A stretch of DNA of 63,652 bases from VRUE01 sp036406595 (GTDB lineage Bacteria; Actinomycetota; Thermoleophilia; Solirubrobacterales; 70-9), in contig DASXAR010000027.1 in NCBI GenBank assembly GCA_036406595.1, positions 1 through 63,652 of the forward strand, in the 5' to 3' direction. Shown here one piece after another: positions 51,600 to 59,368 of the stretch; within the stretch, counting starts at the first letter, position 1; each line of letters opens with the position of its first letter. The position numbers were made by a program, and so were the translations under genes. The notes under the pieces were generated by a model, which was not told the origin of the DNA, ran no database searches, and saw only the letters and a program-made list of their open reading frames with translations.

Positions 51600-51986
51600 A
51601 TGAATGACGAGGGCCTGATCAGCGGCTGGTGGGTATTTGCAGGTGTGCTGCTCCTCATCGCCGGTGTTCTCAACATCATCTACGGGATCGCCGCGATTGG
51701 CGACTCCAAGTTCTTCACGGAAAACGCCACGTACATCATCAGCGGCCTGCATACATGGGGCTGGATCACCCTGATCATCGGCGTGCTCGAGCTGGTGGCG
51801 GCGTTCTCTCTGTTCTCCGGAGGCGAATTCGGACGCTGGTTCGGCGTCTTCATGGCCTCGGTCAATGCGGTCGGCGCCCTGCTGTCGATCCCGGCCTATC
51901 CGTTCTGGTCGCTTGCCATCTTCGCGCTCGCGATCATCGTCATCTACAAGCTCGCCGAAGGGCCGGGCATCACCAGGACAAGCTAG
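51600..51986 (+). CDS. DUF7144-like four-helix membrane protein
   Basis: 128 residues with four hydrophobic helices: GWWVFAGVLLLIAGVLNIIYG, TWGWITLIIGVLELVAAFSLF, WFGVFMASVNAVGALLSIPA and FWSLAIFALAIIVIYKL. The opening GWW.FAG..L...G..N...GI and the HTWGW block are characteristic of a small actinobacterial membrane family (DUF7144). Its function is unknown. It is divergent from the protease and convergent with the RDD gene, with a strong hairpin just past the stop. Confidence 0.82.
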   Translation: MNDEGLISGWWVFAGVLLLIAGVLNIIYGIAAIGDSKFFTENATYIISGLHTWGWITLIIGVLELVAAFSLFSGGEFGRWFGVFMASVNAVGALLSIPAYPFWSLAIFALAIIVIYKLAEGPGITRTS

Positions 51987-51992
51987 CCCCGG

Positions 51993-53048
51993 TCAGGAGA
52001 CCTGCTGTGGCCGAAGGCCCCGCGACGACGGGGCCTTCGCCGTCTCCGGGTCCGACGCGGCCTCCGATTCGAGCGGATCGAGAGTCGACCAGGGAGCCGG
52101 CGTCGGCGTGCGCACCTCGTAGACGACGTCGACCCCGGCCAGTCGGTCCTGCCAGCCGCGCCGACGTTCGTCGAAGAGGATGCCGAGGAGGCCGATGCCG
52201 AAGGGAATCACCGCCAGCGGCAGTCCCACCAGGCGCTTCAGCGACTGTCTCGGCGCCAACCCCCGACCGTCCGTACCGAGCCTGATCCCGAAGAAGTTCA
52301 TGCCGGGCGTCTGGCCGGCCAGGGACCAGAACGCAAGTAGATAGACGGCGCCAAGGCACAGCCAAGCCGTGCCCCCCACCGCCAACGCAAGACCGGAGAC
52401 ACCGTTGTCGTTGCCCGCGAAGAAGGAGCCGATCAGCGCAACGACGGCGGCGAGGCCGGAGAAGGCGAGGTTGACGATCAGCCCGTCAAGGGCGAACGCG
52501 AGGCCGCGCGTGATGGCGCCCGCCCGCTCGGTCGGCTCGAGCCGCGGCTTCTGGAAGGTCAACCGCCGCACCACCCGCTCGACGATCCCGTCGGCCCGGC
52601 GCGTCGTGTTGCCGATGGTGTGGCCGATGTCCTGGATGAAGCCGGCGCTCTGGGCGCTGATCGCGGCCCGCAGCTCGGGAGCCTCGGCGATCCGCTCGAC
52701 CAGGCGCTGCGTCTCCTCGCTGGCCAGCAGGCGGCGCCAGACGTCGTCGACCATCTCGCTGTCGAGCGCCTCGATCAAAGCGCGCTTGACGGCATCGCTC
52801 TCCAGGGCGCCGTTGACCGCCTCCTCGACCAGCGGTCCCTGAAGCACACGCACCAGGGCGCGTTCGACGGCGTCGCTTTCCACCGCGGCCACCATCGCCT
52901 CCTCTGCGGCTGCCTGGACGGCGCGATCGACCCCGGTCGCTCGCCCGACCGACCTTGCCCCCCGCACCCCGGCTCCCAGCAGGCGCACCGAGAGCGGCTG
53001 AGGCCTCTCCTCCTTCCTCGGCTCCTGCGAAGCGGAATCCTCCGGCAT
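51993..53048 (-). CDS. RDD family membrane protein with long N-terminal helical region
   Basis: 351 residues. Residues 1-170 are soluble, helical and repetitive (VESDAVERALVRVLQGPLVE, LESDAVKRALIEAL), three similar segments suggesting internal duplication. The RDD domain with three helices follows: LAFALDGLIVNLAFSGLAAV, WLCLGAVYLLAFWSLAGQTPG, PLAVIPFGIGLLGILFDERRRGWQDRLAG, the last holding the conserved GW.DR. RDD proteins are of mixed or unknown function, some acting in ion homeostasis. The C-terminal 25 residues are encoded across a strong inverted repeat. Confidence 0.86.
   Translation of the reverse strand: MPEDSASQEPRKEERPQPLSVRLLGAGVRGARSVGRATGVDRAVQAAAEEAMVAAVESDAVERALVRVLQGPLVEEAVNGALESDAVKRALIEALDSEMVDDVWRRLLASEETQRLVERIAEAPELRAAISAQSAGFIQDIGHTIGNTTRRADGIVERVVRRLTFQKPRLEPTERAGAITRGLAFALDGLIVNLAFSGLAAVVALIGSFFAGNDNGVSGLALAVGGTAWLCLGAVYLLAFWSLAGQTPGMNFFGIRLGTDGRGLAPRQSLKRLVGLPLAVIPFGIGLLGILFDERRRGWQDRLAGVDVVYEVRTPTPAPWSTLDPLESEAASDPETAKAPSSRGLRPQQVS
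52013..52038. terminator. Candidate bidirectional terminator hairpin
   Basis: A perfect 10-bp stem, GAAGGCCCCG and CGGGGCCTTC, with a 6-nt loop lies 27 bp beyond the DUF7144 gene stop. It lies in the 3' coding part of the convergent RDD gene. No T-run follows, which is common in GC-rich actinobacteria. Confidence 0.6.
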
Positions 53049-53090
53049 GCCCGGCGAGTATAAGGTCGGCCCGCGGCGCGGCGCCAGTGC

Positions 53091-53567
53091 TCAGAGCCTC
53101 TCGAGCAGGCGGTCTATGAGCTCGGCCTGGGCATCGTTGATCCTCTCCCTCGCCTCCCCGGGCTCGAACCACTCGACCCGATCGACCTCCGGAATTTCGC
53201 GACGGCGACCAGAGCGCGGCGGCCATTCCACCTCCGCCATGATGCTGCTGAGCTCAGCCGGGTCGAAGTCCGCCTCCGCCGCCCAGGCGTGGACGACCTT
53301 TCCGCCCCGCTGGCGCACCGAGCCGAGGGGAATCAGGCTCGCCGCGGCGAGATCGGGCGCGGGCCCCAGCTCCTCGCGCAGCTCGCGCAGGGCGCAGGCC
53401 AGGAGCTCCTCCCCCTCCTCCGGTTCGCCCTTCGGCACCGTCCAGGCGCCGACATCTTTCTTCGCCCAGTACGGGCCGCCCGGATGGGCGAGCAGCAGCT
53501 CCGGGGATTTCCCCTTCAGGCGATACAGGAGGATTCCGGCGCTTTCGGCGATGGCACTCGCCCAGAT
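53091..53567 (-). CDS. NUDIX hydrolase without a standard start codon
   Basis: The NUDIX box GEPEEGEELLACALRELREELG is complete. The expected first strands also exist upstream of it: ESAGILLYRLKG, then LLLAHPGGPYWAKKDVGAWTVPKG. This N-terminal part is open back to 53567, where the in-frame TAG of the upstream 2TM gene stands directly before it, and no ATG, GTG or TTG occurs until GTG 53438, which would remove about 43 residues of the fold. Possible readings are an ATC start at 53567, read-through of TAG, or a damaged start. NUDIX enzymes cleave nucleoside diphosphates linked to another group. Confidence 0.75.
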   Translation of the reverse strand: MWASAIAESAGILLYRLKGKSPELLLAHPGGPYWAKKDVGAWTVPKGEPEEGEELLACALRELREELGPAPDLAAASLIPLGSVRQRGGKVVHAWAAEADFDPAELSSIMAEVEWPPRSGRRREIPEVDRVEWFEPGEARERINDAQAELIDRLLERL

Positions 53568-53843
53568 CTAGCGCTGCAGCCGTTCCGTCTCGCGCCGGAT
53601 CTCCTCCTCGCTGATCGGGTGCCGGCCGTAGACGTCGTATGCGTTGGCGGCGACCCCGACGCCCCAGCCGAGGATCGGGAAGACCGGCCAGAAGAATCCG
53701 GCGCCTGTGACCGCCCAGATCACGACCAGGAGGGCGTTCACCGCGACGTAGATGAAGACATGCCCGCGGAAGTCGCGCTTCTTCTTGAGCCGCGTGATCG
53801 CCTGCTCGCGGAGCGCCTCGTCGCTGGTCGGAGCGGCCTCCAT
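53568..53843 (-). CDS. 2TM-domain protein
   Basis: 91 residues with two hydrophobic helices (HVFIYVAVNALLVVIWAVTG and FWPVFPILGWGVGVAANAY) and charged ends, matching the small 2TM family often attached to sensor kinases or standing alone. The C-terminal SEEEIRRETERLQR is helical. The stop codon TAG is in the same frame as the NUDIX sequence that follows without spacing. Function unknown. Confidence 0.8.
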   Translation of the reverse strand: MEAAPTSDEALREQAITRLKKKRDFRGHVFIYVAVNALLVVIWAVTGAGFFWPVFPILGWGVGVAANAYDVYGRHPISEEEIRRETERLQR

Positions 53844-53931
53844 GCGTCTTTTCTACCACCCGCTGCCGGTGTCGGGAAGGGATCCGGGCCAGAGGCGTCT
53901 CTCTCGGTACAGCGATCGAAAGGAGACCAAG

Positions 53932-54378
53932 ATGGAACGCGCGATCCACCTGGATGCCGTGTGGCTGCTCGCCCGTGGCCTCGGCGCTGCGGCGGTACTC
54001 ACGGTGGGGGCGATTCACCTACAGCAATACGTTGTTCTGTACTCCGCGATCCCGACGATCGGGGTTCTGTTTCTGCTCAACTTCGCCGGCGCGACCGCGA
54101 TCGGCCTCGGCCTTCTTGCACCGCTCGAACGGCTGCTCGGGCAGCGCTGGGGCGGGGCGGCGCTCGGCGTGCTCGCCGTGGCCGGCATCGGGCTTGCGGC
54201 AACCGCCTTCGCCTTCCTGGCGATCAGCGAACAGACTCCGCTCTTCGGGTTCAGGGAGCCGGGGTACCACCCGGGAGCGATTCTCGCGTCGCGGGTGGCC
54301 GAGCTCGCCACGGTCGCAAGCCTCAGCACCTTCGTCGCGACCCGATTTCTCGCCGGGCCGGGAACCAGGCGCTGGTAG
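53932..54378 (+). CDS. Small four-helix membrane protein
   Basis: 148 residues with four hydrophobic segments, for example VWLLARGLGAAAVLTVGAIHL, IPTIGVLFLLNFAGATAIGLGLLAP and ALGVLAVAGIGLAATAFAFLA. A His (IHL) after helix 1 and the sequence LFGFREPGYHPG before helix 4 look conserved-like. ATG 53932 follows AAAGGAGACC, a good ribosome site. It lies directly before the anti-sigma-like gene, 45 nt apart, so it may share its transcript. Role unknown. Confidence 0.72.
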   Translation: MERAIHLDAVWLLARGLGAAAVLTVGAIHLQQYVVLYSAIPTIGVLFLLNFAGATAIGLGLLAPLERLLGQRWGGAALGVLAVAGIGLAATAFAFLAISEQTPLFGFREPGYHPGAILASRVAELATVASLSTFVATRFLAGPGTRRW

Positions 54379-54423
54379 CCGGCCGATGGGCGGGCGAATA
54401 CGCGTGTGCTGCAATTGGAGGGG

Positions 54424-55209
54424 ATGGCCGAAGTGACCCCGCACCTCAGCGACAAGGAGATGGCGGAGCTCACCGCGCTCGCGGATGGCTCGCTTCCGCC
54501 AGAGGACAGGGCGAGGGTCGAAGCCCGGGTCGCCGACTCGCCGGAGCTGCAGGCGCTGGTCGATCGGCAGAGGCAGGCCGTGGGGGCGATTCGAACCATC
54601 GCCGATGAGCCCGTGCCGGAGGCGCTCCGCGACGGTGTCGAAGCCCGGTTGCGGCCCACACGGTCGAGCCGCACGTTCGACAACCTCTTCCGATGGAGGC
54701 CGGCGCTGGCGGCGACGGTGGCGGTCGCAGCAGCTGCCGTCGCGCTGGTGCTTGTCCTGAGCGGCGGCGCGACGCAGCCCACGGTCGCCGACGCCGCGCA
54801 ACTGGGAACGACACAGCCCACGGGGCCGGCGCCTCAGCCGGCGCCCAACGGCGCACGGCTGAACGTCGGGATCGACGGAGTCACCTTTCCCGAACTGCAA
54901 CGGACCTACGGGTGGAGGCCGACCGGGGTGCGCGCGGATCGGGTCGACGGCCACGACGCACTCGTCGTCTTCTACGCGAAGGGCGAGAGGCAAATCGCCT
55001 ACGTCGTCGTCGGCGGCGATGCTCTCGGCGGCGATTCGGGCTACGGACGGACGACGTCGCGAGGCATCGATTTCAGGACATTCAGCGTGGGCGGCAGGCC
55101 CGCCGTGACCTGGCGCAGAAACGGGCACACCTGCGTGCTGATAGGCACGGCTTCGACACCGGAGCTGATTTCGTTGGCGAGCCGAGCGCCCGAACGCGCG
55201 ACCTACTGA
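54424..55209 (+). CDS. Probable anti-sigma factor (single-pass membrane)
   Basis: About 261 residues. The N-terminal 70 residues (HLSDKEMAELTALADGSLPP, DSPELQALVDRQRQAV) have the helical pattern of anti-sigma domains, although the zinc Cys/His set of ZAS domains is not complete. One membrane helix (ALAATVAVAAAAVALVLVLSG) follows, then an extracytoplasmic domain. ATG 54424 stands very close to GGAGGGG; GTG 54406 is an alternative. It is convergent with the sigma-factor gene, 4 nt between stops. Its probable partner is that sigma factor. Confidence 0.72.
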   Translation: MAEVTPHLSDKEMAELTALADGSLPPEDRARVEARVADSPELQALVDRQRQAVGAIRTIADEPVPEALRDGVEARLRPTRSSRTFDNLFRWRPALAATVAVAAAAVALVLVLSGGATQPTVADAAQLGTTQPTGPAPQPAPNGARLNVGIDGVTFPELQRTYGWRPTGVRADRVDGHDALVVFYAKGERQIAYVVVGGDALGGDSGYGRTTSRGIDFRTFSVGGRPAVTWRRNGHTCVLIGTASTPELISLASRAPERATY

Positions 55210-55213
55210 GAGC

Positions 55214-55714
55214 TCAATCGGCCCGCCAGTCCCCGCCTCCGAGGCCGCGCGCGACCCGGTCCCGGGCCCGGAACAGACGGCTGGTCAGGGTTCCCTCTGA
55301 GACCCCCAGAGCGCGCGCGGCCTCGCGGTAGGAGAGCCCGCCGATGTCCACGGCCACGATCGCATCCCGGAATTCCTCGGGAAGCTCGGCGATGACCCTG
55401 CGCACCTCATCGTGCTCCGCCGACTCAACCGGGTCGTCGCCGCGGCCCTGGATGCGATCCTCGCTGAGCGGCGTCGCCGAGATCCGCCTGGATTGCGCCC
55501 GGCGCTGGCTGGTCAGCGTGTTCCGCAGCGCCTTCAACAGGTAGCCGAGCTCGTCGCCGCGCAGCAGGCGGGGCCGCGCGAGGACGCGGGCGTATGTCTC
55601 CTGGACAAGGTCCTCCGCCTCCTCGACGCTGCGGGTCATCGCGCGGGCGGCGCGGTAAAGGCGCGGCAGATGCTCCACCGCGCGCTCAGGGTCGAGCTTG
55701 CGCAAGGCCGCCAT
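55214..55714 (-). CDS. ECF-family sigma factor
   Basis: 166 residues. Region 2 is seen in LYRAARAMTRSVEEAEDLVQETYARVL (about 15-41), and region 4 in LPEEFRDAIVAVDIGGLSYREAARALGVSEGTLTSRLFRAR (about 110-150). The typical SigE/RpoE-like spacing is kept. I choose ATG 55714; an upstream start at 55801 would add 29 residues of poor quality that overlap the next promoter. It is divergent from the lipoprotein gene at 55790, its most likely target, and convergent with a candidate anti-sigma gene. Confidence 0.9.
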   Translation of the reverse strand: MAALRKLDPERAVEHLPRLYRAARAMTRSVEEAEDLVQETYARVLARPRLLRGDELGYLLKALRNTLTSQRRAQSRRISATPLSEDRIQGRGDDPVESAEHDEVRRVIAELPEEFRDAIVAVDIGGLSYREAARALGVSEGTLTSRLFRARDRVARGLGGGDWRAD

Positions 55715-55789
55715 GACCGGGAAGAAATCGGCTCGAGGGGCGTCGAAGGGGGGTGAACGCCAATTTTTCCGACCGCAGGAGGTACATCG

Positions 55790-56374
55790 ATGAAGCGACA
55801 ACCACCAGGTCGCAGCAGCTTGCCGGTAAGGCTACTTGTGTCAGCGGCCGCCGTGTTCGCCCTCACGGCGACCCTCGCCGCGTGTGGCGGGGGTGGCGGC
55901 GAAAGCACCGCGTCGGCGATGAACGGCAGCGGCACGTCTGTCTCAAGCAAGGGCGTGGTCTCGGCCCAGGAAATCGGCGGGGCCGGAACCGTCCTGATCG
56001 ACTCCTCGGGCCAGGCGCTCTACGCATCCGACCTCGAAGCCAATGGCAAGGTGCTCTGCACCGAAGCCTGCAATTCCTTCTGGGAGCCGCTGGCGGCAGA
56101 AGGCAAGCCGACTTCAGGCGATTCCTCGCTCACCGGGAAGCTCGGCACGATCGAACGTCCCGACGGGTCGAAGCAGGTCAGCTTCGAAGGTAAACCGCTC
56201 TACACGTTCACCCAGGAGGGCCCCGAAGAAGTGACCGGCGACGGCTTCGTCGACGCCTTCAACGGGAACGAATTCACCTGGAGCGTTGTCGAGGTTGGCG
56301 GCGCGAGCGGCTCGAGCGAATCGGGCGGCGAAGCTGAAGCCACCAGCTCCGCCGGAGGTTCCTACGGCTACTAG
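55790..56374 (+). CDS. Lipoprotein of the COG4315 repeat family
   Basis: 194 residues. The signal peptide ends in LAACGGGG, a good lipobox. Two repeats of the secreted family (PF03640-like) follow: VLIDSSGQALYASDLEANGK then CTEACNSFWEPLAAEG, and GKPLYTFTQEGPEEVTGDGF. The family repeat has conserved Tyr and Trp with a Cys pair and an unknown function at the cell surface. ATG 55790 follows AGGAGGTACATCG. It is divergent from the ECF sigma gene, with only 75 bp between them, so it is probably in its regulon. Confidence 0.88.
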   Translation: MKRQPPGRSSLPVRLLVSAAAVFALTATLAACGGGGGESTASAMNGSGTSVSSKGVVSAQEIGGAGTVLIDSSGQALYASDLEANGKVLCTEACNSFWEPLAAEGKPTSGDSSLTGKLGTIERPDGSKQVSFEGKPLYTFTQEGPEEVTGDGFVDAFNGNEFTWSVVEVGGASGSSESGGEAEATSSAGGSYGY

Positions 56375-57105
56375 CGCGGCTCGCGGAAGACCGACTCCAC
56401 CACCGTCCCGGCCGGGTCGAGGACAAGGGCCGTGTAACACGCCCGCCCCCGATCCGGCCGCTCGGTTGGTGCCGCCCCGTCGAGATAGCCGGCGTCGATC
56501 GCAGCCCTGTGGAACTCCTCGACCCCCTGGCGGTCCGGCGCCGGGAACGCCATCCGAACGCCCTCGCTGGGCGCCGAGCCGTCGGCGACCAGCGAGAAGG
56601 TCGCCCATGCTCCGCGGAACTGGCGTCCCTCGTCCCAGCGCCGGCCCACCCTTAGGCCCAAGTGGGGAGCGAGCCGGACGTAGAAGGCATGCGCGGCATC
56701 GAGGTCGCCGACCCGGATCCAGAGATGGTCAATATGGCCACCGCGCCTCACGTCCGCGTGATGGACAGCCTCGGCGCTGTTGCCGTCCGGGTCGCGAAGA
56801 AAGGCCCCGTAGTAGCCGGCGGTGTACTGGGGACGCTCTCCCGGAGAGCCCAGATCCTCGGAGCCGGCGTCTGTGCCGGCTTGCCAGAAGTCGTCCACAA
56901 GCCGTCGCGAGGCTGCGACGAAGGCAAGATGCAGTCCTCGGGTCGGCGGTTCATCGGCGTCCGCCCGGACGATCCTGAAATCGTCCCACTCGATCCCGTC
57001 CTCATCGCCGCGGGTTGGCTCGATTCCGAGCGCGGCGAGGGTAGTGCGGTAGAAGCGCTCAGATGAGTGCCGGTCGGCGGCGTGAAGCGTTACGTGGTCG
57101 AACAA
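56371..57105 (-). CDS. Two-domain VOC (glyoxalase/dioxygenase fold) protein
   Basis: 244 residues comprising two vicinal-oxygen-chelate domains. The first begins FDHVTLHAADRHSSERFY and ends with GAFLRDPDGNSAEAVHH. The second begins IDHLWIRVGDLDAAHAFY and ends with TALVLDPAGTVVESVF. Metal-ligand candidates are the first His of each domain and Glu near each end. The family includes dioxygenases, glyoxalases and resistance proteins; the pattern alone cannot distinguish them. It is convergent with the lipoprotein gene, overlapping its stop by 4 nt. Confidence 0.87.
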   Translation of the reverse strand: MFDHVTLHAADRHSSERFYRTTLAALGIEPTRGDEDGIEWDDFRIVRADADEPPTRGLHLAFVAASRRLVDDFWQAGTDAGSEDLGSPGERPQYTAGYYGAFLRDPDGNSAEAVHHADVRRGGHIDHLWIRVGDLDAAHAFYVRLAPHLGLRVGRRWDEGRQFRGAWATFSLVADGSAPSEGVRMAFPAPDRQGVEEFHRAAIDAGYLDGAAPTERPDRGRACYTALVLDPAGTVVESVFREPR

Positions 57106-57126
57106 CTTGTGTGAGGTGCTTTGGGT

Positions 57127-57948
57127 TTACCGGTTTCGCGGGCCGAGATTCTCGACGACGAGGCCCATGAACTCCTGAGGCGCTTCGAGCGGTGCGAGGT
57201 GTCCGCAGCCGGAGATCAGGGCGGTCGTCGCTTCGGGCAGCTTCGCGCCGAGATCATCGACGGCGTCTCGGAAATCGACCAAATCGAGTTCACCGGCGGC
57301 AATCAGCGCCGGGCAGGTGATCCCTGCCAGCAATCCAGGATCCCCCTCGAGCGGGTCCGGCGCCTGCTCGGGCTCCTGCTCGGAGCGGTGCCGCTCGTAG
57401 TTGCCGAGCTGCATCTCGATAACTCGTTGACGCACCCCCTCAGGAGCCTCGGGGCGGACCCAGGCGGTGGCCACCGCCTCGGCCGCCCTTCCGACATCTC
57501 CCGCCTCGAGCGCATTCTCCTCCGCCTCCCAGGCGGCGAGGAGCTCGGCAGAGGGTTCCGGGTCCGGGACGGCCCCGGCAGAGAAGAGGAGAAGCGAGGA
57601 GACCCGATCCGGGCGAAGGGCTGCGAGGCGCAGGGCCACCGACGCGCCGAACGAGTTGCCGACGAGAGCCGGCCGCTCCACTCCCAGCGCGTCCATCGTC
57701 TCCAGGACATCCTCCCAGTGCGCCACGGGCCCTCGCGGCGAGGCGGCCTCGCCGAACCCCGGCAGATCCACCGCCACCACCCGATGCCCCGTCGCCGCCA
57801 GCGGCTCCAGGTGCTCAGCCCACATCTGACGATTGGCGATGCCCGCGTGCAGGAGGAGCAGCGCAGGCCCTTCGCCGAGCTCGTCACGAGGGAGCTTTAT
57901 GGTCGTCGTCCGATCAGCAGATAGGTCGTCATCGGCCCTTCCCTTCAC
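57127..57948 (-). CDS. Alpha/beta hydrolase
   Basis: 273 residues. ALLLLHAGIANRQMWAEHLE is the oxyanion block, VVAVDLPGFGEAASP the strand-4 block, ALVGNSFGASVALRLAAL the nucleophile elbow with Ser, and SGCGHLAPLEAP the catalytic His. GTG 57948 is the first plausible start after the pseudogene fused in frame upstream, and gives a normal N-terminus (about 15 residues before the first strand). The open frame continues upstream into SGNH remnants, which I exclude. Substrate unknown. Confidence 0.85.
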   Translation of the reverse strand: MKGRADDDLSADRTTTIKLPRDELGEGPALLLLHAGIANRQMWAEHLEPLAATGHRVVAVDLPGFGEAASPRGPVAHWEDVLETMDALGVERPALVGNSFGASVALRLAALRPDRVSSLLLFSAGAVPDPEPSAELLAAWEAEENALEAGDVGRAAEAVATAWVRPEAPEGVRQRVIEMQLGNYERHRSEQEPEQAPDPLEGDPGLLAGITCPALIAAGELDLVDFRDAVDDLGAKLPEATTALISGCGHLAPLEAPQEFMGLVVENLGPRNR

Positions 57949-57954
57949 CTCGAT

Positions 57955-58590
57955 TATCCCTCGCCGCTGCAGCTCGTAGCTCTTGACGTAGGGGACGTCG
58001 CCCTCCGCGATCGGCATCTTCTCGAAGCAGCCGCCCGTCGGGGGCATGATCCAGGGGTAACCGAGGATCGCCACCCTCGCGTGCGGCGCCCTGCTCCGCG
58101 CCGTCTTGAGCGCCTTGACGAGAGATGGATAGGTCGTGTTGTTGATCGTTTCTTCGAAGGAGGAGCCGTAGCGATCCCTGCAGGGACTGCCCTGGCCAAG
58201 GGAGAGCACCCCCGCGAGCCGCAGGCGAGAACCGTTTCGATGAAGACGTTGCCGTCGTTGCCGCCGATCGTCATCGTGACCAACTGTGTGTCGCCCCCGA
58301 GCGCATCGAGCTGCGGCGGCAGCCCCTGGTACTGGGATTCGAAGAAGTCCCCGGTGTCGGCGCCACCGCAAGGTGACGTTAGTCAGCTGCGCCCCGGTCG
58401 CCGTCGCGATCACGTGTGGATAGCTGCGGACGGAGCGAAGGCACTCCGGTGGAGCCGCGGGGTCCGGCGGGAGAACCCCTGAGGCCGCGCTATAGGAATC
58501 TCCGAGCGCCGCGTAGCGCTGGCCCGCGGCTCGCGACCCCGCCGCGCAGACGGCCAGCAGGAGCATCGCCGGCGGCAAGTCTCCGCATCA
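57955..58590 (-). pseudogene. Frameshifted and truncated SGNH/GDSL hydrolase
   Basis: Block I (RYAALGDSYSAASGVLPP) and block III (TIGGNDGNVF) of SGNH hydrolases are recognisable, but lie in different frames. Reading the expected protein requires removing one T near 58371 (after GAQLTNVT) and adding one G near 58212 (in VLACGS...GVLSLGQGSPC). After YELQ, about 57960, the similarity ends and the last third, with the catalytic His, is missing. The remaining frame is joined to the alpha/beta-hydrolase gene. It was probably an exported lipase-like enzyme. Confidence 0.82.
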
Positions 58591-58639
58591 GAGATGCCCC
58601 ACAAGCGAGCCGCGGCCCCTGTCGTGCCACGATTCGAGT

Positions 58640-59209
58640 ATGCAAGTCGTTCAGGATGCGATCGCCGGGTGCTGGATCGTCTTCGTCGCGTTCTGGGCCG
58701 TGACGGCGCTCAGGACGAAGCGAACGACCGAGAGACAGGACATGTCCTCGCGGCTCGAGCACTCGATCCCGATCTTCGCCGGGGCCTGGCTCGTCCTGAA
58801 GGGAACCTCTGACCCCGGCCTCCTCGGCGATCGTGTCCTCCCGCAGAGCGTTCCGTTCCTCGCCGTGGCGCTCGCGATCACGGTTGCAGGCCTGGTGCTG
58901 GCGCTTTGGGCGAGGGTCACTCTGGGGGGGAACTGGAGCGGCATCGTGACCCTCAAGGAGGACCACGAACTGATCCGCCATGGGCCCTATGGCCACGTAA
59001 GGCACCCGATCTACAGTGCGATCCTGGTGATGGTGCTTGGATCGGCGCTGTCAATCGGAACCCTCGGCGCTCTCATCGGCCTGCCGCTCATCCTCCTGGG
59101 TGTCTGGCTGAAGCTCCGGCAGGAGGAGGCCCTGATGACCCGGCACTTCCCGGCCGAGTACCCCGCCTACCGGTCGCAGGTCAGCGCCCTGATACCCGGC
59201 GTTCTCTGA
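58640..59209 (+). CDS. Isoprenylcysteine methyltransferase (ICMT) family membrane protein
   Basis: 189 residues with five hydrophobic helices. The C-terminal signature LIRHGPYGHVRHPIYSAILVMVLGSAL followed by KLRQEEALMTRHFPAEYPAYRSQV is the ICMT/PEMT pattern for binding S-adenosylmethionine. The family methylates carboxyl groups of prenylated cysteine in eukaryotes; bacterial members' substrates are unsettled and may be lipids. ATG 58640 gives a normal first helix. It stands alone on the plus strand next to the SGNH pseudogene. Confidence 0.87.
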   Translation: MQVVQDAIAGCWIVFVAFWAVTALRTKRTTERQDMSSRLEHSIPIFAGAWLVLKGTSDPGLLGDRVLPQSVPFLAVALAITVAGLVLALWARVTLGGNWSGIVTLKEDHELIRHGPYGHVRHPIYSAILVMVLGSALSIGTLGALIGLPLILLGVWLKLRQEEALMTRHFPAEYPAYRSQVSALIPGVL

Positions 59210-59368
59210 ACCAACTGCCGCGATCGAATAGGGCGAAGCGTCGGTGGCCATGGCTCCGGCACCGTCTTTGGCGTCGCCGCGACAGCGTTTCCGGGGGAAC
59301 CGGGTTTGAAGCGAGCCGAGCATTGAGGCGCATCCCCGAGCAACTCCAGACTCGCCTCCGCCCTGACG

